DNA from: Paulinella micropora | Taxonomy: Eukaryota; Cercozoa; Imbricatea; Euglyphida; Paulinellidae | Length of the DNA stretch: 46,669 bases | Reading direction: 5' to 3' | Assembly (NCBI GenBank): GCA_019918135.1 | Contig: WBZZ01001360.1 | Span: forward strand, 1 to 46,669 | In this document: in pieces, positions 29,063 to 37,255 of the stretch | Layout: each line of letters begins with the position of its first letter | How positions within the stretch are numbered: position 1 is the first letter of the stretch | The notes under the pieces: model-generated | The model's database searches: none | Seen by the model: the letters and a program-made list of their open reading frames with translations, nothing else | Told to the model about the DNA's origin: nothing | Program-made: the position numbers and the translations under genes

Positions 29063-29149
29063 GTGTGACATTTCTCGTGCGGCCCCCCCCCTTTCCTCTC
29101 TTTGGGGGGGGAGGGGGAGAGAGAGGGGGCCGCACGAGAAATGTCACAC
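29063..29149. other. Long hairpin with a 25-bp perfect stem
   Basis: 29063-29087 (GTGTGACATTTCTCGTGCGG plus CCCCC) is exactly complementary to 29125-29149. The loop region can extend pairing through CCTCTC / GAGAGG. It lies downstream of the minus-strand stalk gene that ends near 29268, so it could end transcripts as hairpins do in mimiviruses and pandoraviruses. Confidence 0.85.
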
Positions 29150-29267
29150 ACCCTCGCTGATTCAGGGCGAGGGAGGAAAAATCATTTTCAACCTTTTTTT
29201 TTATTCTGCACAATTTTTACAACTAGAATTGGCGGACTGGACTGTAAAAAAAACCAGTTATTCACTT

Positions 29268-30344
29268 TTAAAAAAAGGGGGGAGGGCTGGGAGAACGCAT
29301 CTGGCTTAGGCTGATACTCGCTGAGGTCGTCGGGGTGATGGTCTTGGAGCTGCTCGGCGTGACCGACGGCGTGGCCGAAGCTGAAGGCGTGCGAGACTGC
29401 GTAATCGAACTCGTGGGGCTTGCGGAGGTCGTGGGCGTCACGGATGTCGTGACTGATTTAGTGGCGTCACGGACGGCGACAGCGAAATGGTTGGCGTCAC
29501 GGACGGCGACAGCGAAATGTTGGCGTCGCGGACGGGGTCGGGTTCTGCGTCAGCAGGTACAGCGCGGTCCCGGCACTGCCGCATGGCAGCATTGCAATCT
29601 CTGCCGTAGACCCGCCGACGCCGACGCAGACATTTGAGCTCGCCAGCTGGTACAGCGGGCCGCCAAAGGCGGCCGACACGTTGCGCGAGCCAGCAAGTGC
29701 TACCTGCACCAGCTCGAACCACTCGCTCGAGCCAGCGGTGGCGGTGGTCGTAACAGTTGTGCCGTTGCCGTACCACTTGTTGCTGCCAGCCCCGTAGTTG
29801 GCAAAGACGACTGAGTACCGCAGGCGGTCCGTGTCGGGCAGAAGTGTACACCACTGCGCCTGGCGGCTAGCGGCGTCCAGCCCCCCTCGGGGGTCTAATG
29901 CCATGGACGCCAGCGTCGTGCCACGCGGCCGGTAGGCCCGAGCCACAGCAGCTTCTCGCCGCTGGCCAGCAGCCGGGACACGACCAGGTTCACGTAGCCC
30001 TGCGTCGTCTCGTACACCAGCGGCCGCGGGCGTCCCGACACGGACGGCGTGCGCGACGCAGTGACCGAAGTGGTCACCGACACGGACGCCGTGATCGACG
30101 TAGTGACCGAAATGGACGGTGTCACCGAGGCCCTCACATCAAACGGTGCGAACACGGCCAGTTTGTAGCTCACTGACGCAGCATAGTTCGAGAGGACCGT
30201 ACTTCCCCGGAGGAACAATATAACCGCAGCAAAACAAACTGACGGCGATACGCCCCGACTGAAAGCACCACAGCGACCCATCAGAGCCAAGGGCTATCCG
30301 CGCGCGTAGCGGCGAGAAACGCTCTGTGAAATCCAGTGCCATGG
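29268..30344 (-). CDS. Ser/Thr-rich stalk surface-type protein, main part (N-terminus displaced)
   Basis: Body of a gene whose first ~39 codons appear to lie at 36819-36936 beyond the inverted-repeat arm. It starts here at MALDFTERFSPLRARI (ATG 30342) directly against the arm boundary. Then come IALGSDGSLWCF, a hydrophobic stretch, a Ser/Thr/Val stalk with ~6-residue periodicity (SVTPSISVTTSITASVSVTT), and a globular part (VYETTQGYVNLVVSRLL; FANYGAGSNKWYGNGT). A second Ser/Thr/Pro stalk (SATPSVTPSSSKTITP) reads to near 29268. Breaks near 30210, 29950, 29540 and 29470 change frame. Mucin-like S-x-T stalks suggest a glycosylated virion-surface protein. No family assigned. Confidence 0.55.
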
Positions 30345-30690
30345 CATTTCTGGAGTGAACTCATTTTTCAACTTTGGGCAAAAAGCAGAGCGCCACTTCT
30401 CCTGTGAGATCCTCTTTGAAATGGTTAAGAACGAGCTGTCTGTAGAAATGGCTAAAAAAAGACGATTCAGATTAGCAGCGGACGTGCTGCTGGTCAAGAT
30501 TACCATGGCCCTGGAGAAAGTGCGTTCGAACGAGCAGGTCATACCGGCAGTAGTGTTATGGGCGCACCGTATGGACCGCGAGAAGCTGGCCAAAGCGCGA
30601 GCGCAGATGGTGACGAGCGGCGACCCGGTCAGGATCCACCATGGCACGCCCGTGACGCTGGGCCGGCACTTTATCCCGATGCCTACATGA
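30345..30690 (+). pseudogene. SLATT-like gene, 3' fragment in left arm
   Basis: Only the C-terminal ~113 codons (NSFFNFGQKAERHFS, ELSVEMAKK, VLLVKITMALEKVR, HHGTPVTLGRH) to TGA 30690 are present. The two membrane helices and N-terminus of the 43789-44449 homologue are missing because the arm ends here. This copy has seven A where the other has six and thereby keeps the frame that is broken in the right arm. No start codon of its own is likely. Confidence 0.75.
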
Positions 30691-31030
30691 CCGTGCAGAC
30701 CTTGGGACACAGCTCGCAGCAGTTGGAAGCGAGGGCGGCCTTCACGAGCTCCCAGATCACGTCGACTACTGGCGGGATCAACTTGTCCACGTTGTCGTCA
30801 GGACACAAGTCCACGAGCACAGACACGAGGATCTGCTTCTTCTCCTCACCAGTATGATTAGTATAGAGAGCAAGGTACTTGACCCCGTGAACAATGAGCT
30901 GCGGCACTGACTGCCAGCTGAAGTCGCTGTATGTCCGCTTGAGCTCGAGTGCGAGCTCGTGCGAGGTTACGGTGATGGACTCTGGCGACGAGGGCATCAG
31001 CCGTTGTTCGGTCTTGCGTCTTTGCAACAT
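30683..31030 (-). CDS. Unknown 115-aa helical protein (left copy)
   Basis: ATG 31030, intact and identical in product to 43449-43796. It contains LMPSSPESITVTSHELA, then amphipathic helices with KKQILVSVLVDLCPDDNVDKLIPPVVDVIWELVK. The K-Q-x-L-V ... L-(I/V)-P-P-x-(V/I)-D order resembles small helical proteins seen in algal viruses, but I cannot name a family. Ends CCELCPKVCTVM. Its stop overlaps the convergent SLATT gene stop by 8 nt. Divergent from R2 with a shared ~110-bp promoter region. Confidence 0.75.
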   Translation of the reverse strand: MLQRRKTEQRLMPSSPESITVTSHELALELKRTYSDFSWQSVPQLIVHGVKYLALYTNHTGEEKKQILVSVLVDLCPDDNVDKLIPPVVDVIWELVKAALASNCCELCPKVCTVM

Positions 31031-31084
31031 GTTCTTTGTTTTTGTTTTGCGCTATAAGAAAAAAAATATATCCTCTTTCCCCTT

Positions 31085-31097
31085 TACTATTAAAAGG
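31085..31097 (+). promoter_or_regulatory. Promoter-like TACTATTAAAAGG before R2
   Basis: In the divergent region between the 115-aa gene and R2, 45 nt before ATG 31143 (7 nt before the alternative ATG 31105). Also present in the right arm (about 43382-43394, minus orientation) and before the duplicated genes at 11137 and 12426. Confidence 0.45.
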
Positions 31098-31142
31098 AGA
31101 GTGAATGGCCTTGTTGAAACTAGATAACCGGCAGCTGCACGA

Positions 31143-32122
31143 ATGATGGACACTGAAGAAAAACTGCTCGTGCCGGAAGAATCGCGGTTTTGTCTCTTTC
31201 CCATCAGGCGTCTGGACCTGTATTCATTCTATGAAGCTTCCCTGCGCTCGTTCTGGACGGCAGACGAGCTTGATCTGAGCCGGGAACAGGCCGATTTCAA
31301 GAAATTGAGTGCGGACGAGCAGCATTTTATTAAGATGGTGCTGGGCTTTTTCGCCTCGAGCGACGGCATCATCCAAGAGAACCTGGCCGCTAATTTTTTA
31401 GCCGAAGTGCAGTTCAGTGAAGCGAGACTTTTTTATTCTTACCAGATCTTTAATGAGGCCGAACACTCGCGGACCTGCAGCCTGTTGATCGACACGATCA
31501 TCAGCGACCAGCAAGAGAAGGACAAGTTGTTCAATGCGATCACGCAGGTCCCGACCGTCGCACAAAAAGCCAAGTGGGCGCTGCAGTGGCTCAGCCCGGC
31601 CCGGTCTTCGTTTGCCGAGCGGCTGGTGGCGTTCGCTTGTGTGGAACTTGTCCAGTTCGCCTCTTCTTTCGCCTCCATCTTTTGGCTGAAACAAAAGCAC
31701 CCGGGCCTGCTGCAGGGCCTGTGTACCAGCAACGAGTTTATTGCGCGGGACGAGACGCCGCACGGCCTGTTTGCGTGCCACTTGTACAAGCACCACGTGT
31801 CGAACAAGCTGCAGATGTCGCGCATTTTCCAGATCGTGGCCGGCTGTGTCGAAGTCGAGCGGAGGTTCATCAGCGAGTCGCTGCTGGTGGCCCTGTTAGG
31901 CCTGAACGCCACGCTGATGGAACGGTACGTTGAGTTCGTGGCCGACGGCCTGCTGCAGAACTTGGGCCTGAGCGAAAGCTGTACGGGGTGGCCAAGTGTC
32001 CCTTGCCCTTCATGGAGCAGCTAGGCGTGGTAGGCAAGACTAACTTTTTCGAGAAAAGAGTGAGCGAGTACGCGCGGGCACCGGCCAAGGAGCCGGAATG
32101 GGGCCTAGACCAGGACTTCTAG
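31143..32122 (+). CDS. Ribonucleotide reductase class I small subunit R2, left copy (Tyr to Cys, frameshift)
   Basis: Makes the diferric-tyrosyl radical that ribonucleotide reductase needs to produce dNTPs. Metal ligands are visible: Asp in [10 protein letters not shown], Glu in QFSEARLF, E-x2-H in NEAEHS, Glu in FACVELVQF, and E-x2-H in RDETPH. In R2 the radical Tyr lies four residues after that first His; here the codon at 31476-31478 gives Cys (HSRTCSLL), while the right copy has Tyr. The frame also breaks near 31975, where this arm has one A fewer than the right arm, replacing the conserved C-terminus (ending GLDQDF, the R1-binding tail) in the current frame. MDTEEK at 31143 is the usual start; ATG 31105 is possible in the other arm. 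Confidence 0.9.
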
Positions 32123-32400
32123 CCATTGATGGTGTCAGGCATCTCCACGACTGTCTCTTCTAGTGCCATTTCGGCCTCGACGGCCGCGTGGGCGGCAGAC
32201 TCGGCGGCCGCCTCCGCCTCCTCTTCTTGCTGGATCAACTGCTTGATCTGCAGGCGTGTCTCCCTGCAACCACAGACCTTTTCACAGAGCGCGATCTGCA
32301 GCTGTAACTTCTCTCGTTCTACGGCCAGGATCCGGCGGCGGGCTAGGCACGTGGCCAGCTCGTTCTCATTCTCAGCTAGTGCTTGTCGCAAAGCGTCCAT
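32119..32400 (-). CDS. 93-aa coiled-coil protein (left copy)
   Basis: ATG 32400; almost entirely Glu/Ala/Leu/Gln heptads (LRQALAENENELATCLA ... QIKQLIQQEEEAEAA) with a CEKVCGCRE loop, ending MPDTING. Same product as 42084-42365. Its stop (CTAG) overlaps the convergent R2 stop, so both genes share their 3' ends. A structural or oligomerising role is likely; no family recognised. An AT-rich TTAATTAAAA lies directly before the ATG. Confidence 0.75.
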   Translation of the reverse strand: MDALRQALAENENELATCLARRRILAVEREKLQLQIALCEKVCGCRETRLQIKQLIQQEEEAEAAAESAAHAAVEAEMALEETVVEMPDTING

Positions 32401-32436
32401 TTTTAATTAAAAAGTACAGACTCAAAAGAAAAGAAA

Positions 32437-35400
32437 TCAGCCCGGAATCTCGGTAATGGTCACTCTACCCCTTTCATAAACAGCCGTCCCACCAATAACA
32501 AGTTTCCAGGTGACAGCGCCTTGTGTGTCGCCGTAAGCTTCGAACCAAATATACTCGTTCGCTGCCACTTCCATGATACCCGACAGGCTTAGCGAAGTGT
32601 ACCGCCCGTTGCCATAGAGCCCATGGGCGCCCCCTGTTACCTCAAAATTGCCTTCTGTCTGTTGTACGCCGGTGCTTGAGGCGGGTCTCACTGAATTCCT
32701 TTCGACCCAGACATCGTAAAAGGCGCCACTGGTCGGCGGGTTGTTGGTAGCCGCTGCCGAAGTAATAAACTTGAACGAGGCAGTGATCAGCCATTTCCTG
32801 GGAATACCGGACGTGTTCTGCCAGGTCGTGAAGCCGTTGGCATGGCTTACGGTGATGTTGCCGTACACGGGCGCCAGCCTCACTACGCCATCGACCGGGG
32901 TCTTCCTGCCAGTTCCACTATTAACAGAGACGGCCGTGTCACTCGTCAGCCAGTGGCCGCGGTCCCAGGTGCCCAGCTCGAACTCGCCGAGGTCGTTGAT
33001 TTGGAGCACACGGTCCGTGCCGGCGGAGGGCAGCGCGGTCGGCAGCTTCAGCGTGTTTTTGCCGCACACGATCGAATCCACGCCCGTGAGGCCCGTGGCA
33101 GTGGCCGACAGTGGTCGAAGTGCTCTGGGTCACAATCTGTCCCGCAGAAGTCAGGCTCAGAACGGCGGTCTGGGCCGGCGTGGAGGCTGGCAACAACGAG
33201 CTGGCCACAAGCTGGCCCGCCGAGTCCAGCGTGACCAAAGACGTCGAGCCGGGCAGGCTAGCAGGCACTCTGACGGAAGAGGCGGCTAGCTGCCTTCCGC
33301 TGGACAAGGAGACGAAGGACGTGTTGGACGGCAACGCGGTCGGCAGCAGGAGTGCAGAAGAACCAGAAGCCGGAGCGGAAAGGGTGCTGGTGCCGCCCGC
33401 CCCGCTAAGTGACAGCGAGCTAGCAGCCCCTGTCGCTAGCTGGCCACTAGAATCAAGTGTCACCAGCAAAGTGCTACCAGGCAGAGACACTGGCACCTTT
33501 AGCGCAGAGGCACTTAGTTGCCCCGCAGAGGTCAGCGACGTCAGAGAAGTGCTGGCAGGCAGCGCGCTAGGTAGACTCAGCGCGACCGTCCCCGTGCTCG
33601 CAATCGTAGAGGCGCCGATCGTCATTGGCGACGTATGCGTGTGCCCGTCTACGTAGGCCTTGTTGGCAGCGTCGGTGGTGGTGAGCGGCGCCGCTTTTCT
33701 TGATCGCGGGGCACGATGTGTAGTCGAAGCCAAAGTGGTTGATTCCGCACCAGCTAGAACTCCCTCCCGCCTTGATAGTAGCAACCACGATGGCCACGTA
33801 CCGGGTGGCCCTAGCGTTGTCGGTCTGCGCGAGAGTGATGGAATTGCCATCGACAAAGGTGTACGAGCCAGTGTGCCACAGCGTCCAGGTAGTGCCGTCT
33901 AACGATGTGCCCACCTGCCACGTCTTTGGCGATTTATCCAGACCGCTGGACTGGGCTTGCAGGTAGTACTGTTGCAGGACGACCCCAGTGCCAAAACCTA
34001 GCTGGAGCCACTCTCCGGGGTACACTACGCCCGAAAACGTTTTGCTGGAACTGGAAGTGTAGGCGCCGCTCGTGGCATTGTAGGTACTGGTGTTGCTCTG
34101 CCAGGAAAAGTTTGAGCCTGTATTGAAGCCGTCGTACGCATTGCCGTTCCCGGAAGTGGACGCACTCGCGACCAGGCCGTTCCAGCTGTTACTCGTCATG
34201 CTGTCGGGCTTCTTCACGTACGTAGTGGCTACAAGGCTCAGACCATGAGAGATAGCCTGGTCCCCGTACAGCAGCGCGCCGTCGGAGCCCAGCGACACCA
34301 AGCTAGTACTGCTTGGTAGAGCGGCTGGCAGCTTGAGTGCAGAGGTGCCGGACGCCGGAGCGGAAAGGTGCTGGTGCCTCCAGCCCCGCTGAGTGATAGC
34401 GAGCTAGCAGCGCCTGTCGCGAGCTGGCCACCGGAGTCGAGTGTCAGCAGCGCCGTGCTGCCTGGCAGGGCGGTTGGTAGCCTGATCGAAGAAGAGCCGG
34501 AAGCTGGGGCTGAAAGTGCACTGGTACCTCCAGCCCCACTGAGTGACAACGAGCTGGCAGCAGCGGCTGCAAAGTGCTGGCAGCAGCGGCTGCAAAGTTA
34601 GGTTTCAGCTCTGTGCAACGTACCCAGCGGGCTGCACTGTTTCCTCCATGGTAGATCTTTTCGATGACCCAGCGATGGACTCTGAAGTAATTAGTAGCTG
34701 TATACGAAGTGGTGAGTGTAAACGTCCTCGAAACCTCATTTACTGCCCAAGAAGAGATGCTGGTGTTCTGGTACAGCACCGTCCAGTTAGTGGGAGGGTC
34801 GGCAGCGTCGTTCGAGCCTTGGCCAGGTTGCATATAATCCAGTTGAATCCCCGACATAAACACGAGGGTACCAATCAAAACTCGACAGCAGCATCCGCGC
34901 ACCATCAGAGCGACGCAGCTGGAACCACTCTCCTTGTATCCCGTTGGTGGTTTGTGCGTTCGCGCCCGCGCCCGCCACATCGTAATCTCCTGCTGGATAC
35001 GTGTAGTAGTTCTTGCTGACCCAGCCTGTATCTCCGGCAGTGACGTTGTCAAACATTTTCCAGGCTCGCCAGGAACCGACCTCTTCGCTGCTCACTGTCG
35101 CTGTCCACGTGCTGCCGTAAGTGTAGTTGCTGAACACAGGAAACGTGTAGGGGTCCCAAGCTACCAGCGCTAGCGAATTCGCGGCGCCAGTGCCCAAGTT
35201 GCCGCTGCTGTCTAATGTGACCAGGGCTGTCTGTCCGGTAGAGGGCAACGCGGCCGGCAACTTGAGTGCAGAGGAGCCAGAGGCAGGAGCGGAAAGCGTG
35301 CTGGTGCCTCCAGCCCCGCTGAGTGACAGCGAGCTAACAGCCCCTGTCGCGAGCTGACCACCGGAATCGAGTGTCAACAGTGACGTGCTGCCAGGCAGTG

Positions 35401-36818
35401 ACGCCGGTACCTTGAGCGCAGACGCGCCTACCTGGCCCGCGCTCGTCAAGGAAACGAGTGACGTGCTGGCGGGCAGCGAAAGCGGGAGTGTAAATTTAGA
35501 GGCGGTGAGTTTGCCGGTCGTGCTGTTCCACTGCGTCGCCTTCTCGGCGGTAGTAGAATCGACGCCCGACCTCAACGGCTTGATATAAGCAGCATCGGTG
35601 CTAGCGGACACTAATTCAGCGCCCGTGGCGTTCAGTACAATCGAGCGGGATGTCGCTGCTTTTGCTCTGTAGCCTATTGCGACCGATTCCTGGGCGGCAG
35701 CACCCGTGATAGCCGTACTGTCGATCCCAACCGACCGTACGCCGAGCGTACTAGCATAGGGACCGACAGAGACTGATGAATTGCCTTGTGTGCTCTCCGT
35801 GGAGTAGGCACCGATCGCGACGGCGAGATCCGACTGGCCAGAGTATCCCGCCCGGTAGCCAGCAGCAACTCCAAACTGGCCCTGTCCACTCGCGCCTGCC
35901 TGAGTGCCTATCGCGACGGCGAATGGTTGCTGTCCGTCGCCCGCGGAAGTCCCGATTGCTACACTGTCTCCCCCTTGGAAGCCAATGGCACCGGTAGCGA
36001 ACTGGCCCGCGCTGTCGAGCGTGACGAACTGCTTGGTGCCTGCGCTGGGCAGGGCCACAGGCAGCTTGAGCGCGACGGAGCCAGTAGCAGGCGCGGAAAG
36101 CGTACTGTTGCCGCCAGCCCCTGCCAGCATGAGCGTCGACGAGCTTACTTGGCCGCTCAGGCCTAGCACGCCGTCTGGATCGACCGTCACCAGCTGTGCG
36201 GTCGAGGCGGGCAGGGGGTTAGGCAGCCTCGCGAGAGTGTCTGGGATCGTCGTGACTGTAAAGTCGGTGTCCATGAGCACGATCGCGCCATTACCGCTAG
36301 GAGCCAAAGATGGCTGCATGAGCGTCCTGTCCTTGACCGCAAAGATCGAGCCGTCTGGGTCCATGGTCACGACACAGTCGTTTTGGGTAGGCATGACCGA
36401 CGGGAACTTCACTGCTCCTGCCACCTGGTGGTCGACGTACGCCTTGGGCGCCAGCTGCGAGGCCTTGGTCGGATAACTGGTGTTCTCGATGCAGCCGGCA
36501 TTGTACAGCTGGTAGTCGAAGGCCAGGCTCCGCATGTACCAAACTCCCGCCCCGTTGTTTTTAGTGCAGATTATGCGCAGGTACCTGGCGTAATCGGCCG
36601 CGGCCGCAGGCGTGAACGTGCGCAGGCTGTCGCCGACAAAGGTCTGGGCCGTCTGGCTGTCCCAAGTGAACCACCGGCTGCCGTCCGCGCTATAAGCGAC
36701 TACCCAGTCCCTGGGCGCGGTAATAGCACCCGCAGACGTGAAGTGATAAGCAGCGACTTTGGCGTGCTGGCCCAGATCAAGCTGGAGCCACGCGCCAGGC
36801 ACAGGGAGATTATCGACC
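32437..36818 (-). pseudogene. Trimeric fibre gene, 5'-truncated left copy
   Basis: Reverse copy of 37672-42051 lacking the first ~140 codons. Long frames cover most of it, but frames change near 34830, 34590, 34370, 33690 and 33090. Some positions that are broken in the right arm are intact here, for example NGLVASASTSGNGNAYDG at about 34150-34190. Others are the reverse, such as CPAIK followed by a broken frame at about 33690-33705. Domains as in the right-hand copy. Without its start and promoter it should not be expressed as such. Confidence 0.85.
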
Positions 36819-36936
36819 TGTGCCCCAGAACGGTGGTGGCGCAAAAGGGGGGGTTGCTGTTAAAGAGGGCGGCGAGAGTGGCGCATCGCCCCCTATTGGC
36901 CATGGCTGGTCCAGGGGGGGGGGGGGTGTCTCCCAT
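36819..36936 (-). CDS. Displaced N-terminus of the stalk gene at 29268-30344
   Basis: ATG 36936 opens MGDTPPPPGPAMANRGRC, then TLAALFNSNPPFCATTVLGH up to the arm boundary. Deleting 30345-36818 joins the His codon to the frame of MALDFTERF without a shift (CAC-ACC-ATG). The Pro run is encoded by a 13-base C/G run whose length may be uncertain. Read through the boundary as it stands, the frame turns into antisense of the fibre gene. Confidence 0.45.
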
Positions 36937-37065
36937 GCTGCCTATTTTTTCTTCTTGGCTTTATTATTAAAGAGTGTTACAGTGTGGTCGATAATGCTAG
37001 CTGTTTGTCCTACCTGTGGTGCCTGCTTTTTCGAAGGCTAGCTGTATTGGTCAGGGACAGGGAAA

Positions 37066-37212
37066 ATGGGCGATCCCAAGGATCTTGCCTCGCTCGTCTG
37101 CAGACCCTATGGTGACGGCGCCTGCATCAACCCCGCGCGAGACGTCCCCGGCGGAGACACCTGGGAGGAGCGGATGCGCTTCGTGGACAATTTCCTGGAC
37201 GAGATGTTGTAA
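37066..37212 (+). CDS. 48-aa acidic protein
   Basis: In the spacer between the arms: MGDPKDLASLVCRPYGDG ... WEERMRFVDNFLDEML, TAA at 37212. Reads as real protein (acidic, helical end), unlike the overlapping frame at 37016. Followed after 43 nt by the fibre start on the same strand, so it may be the first gene of a pair. Family unknown. Confidence 0.5.
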   Translation: MGDPKDLASLVCRPYGDGACINPARDVPGGDTWEERMRFVDNFLDEML

Positions 37213-37226
37213 ATAATTAAAAAATT
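37212..37226 (+). promoter_or_regulatory. AT-rich element before the fibre gene
   Basis: AATAATTAAAAAATTT, ending 30 nt before ATG 37256; similar to 1546 and 6113. Candidate promoter. Confidence 0.4.
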
Positions 37227-37255
37227 TTTCTCGTAGTCTACTAAACTAGCAAGGA

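Larger units (their letters stand above)
28047..29267. other. Long non-coding region with repeats and hairpins
   Basis: 1.2 kb without a convincing gene. It contains G/C runs, three ~68-bp tandem repeats and two strong inverted repeats (separate entries). A minus-strand stretch at about 28228-28373 does look protein-like (VKFSELNSRILPLYISGN, AAKEEKEKISSELVNFW) but has no clear end. It may be a fragment of a small gene. Confidence 0.6.
30345..36818 (-). repeat. Left arm of ~6.47-kb inverted repeat
   Basis: 6,474 bp that match the reverse complement of 37672-44133 nearly base for base across fibre, coiled-coil, R2, 115-aa and SLATT genes. Homology ends abruptly at CCAGAAATG / CATTTCTGG (30345) and at GGTCGATAAT / ATTATCGACC (36818). 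Both boundary genes are cut in this arm, so it is the derived copy. Differences from the other arm are single-base substitutions and small indels. Confidence 0.97.

Noticed and set aside
28561..29151. 196-aa minus-strand frame in the non-coding gap
   Set aside because: Built from C runs, an inverted repeat and Ala/Arg-rich filler; likely chance.
30336..36824. GTGCC at both ends of the left arm as a target-site duplication
   Set aside because: The copies are offset from the exact arm boundary and five bases could match by chance in GC-rich DNA; no transposase is visible in the arm.
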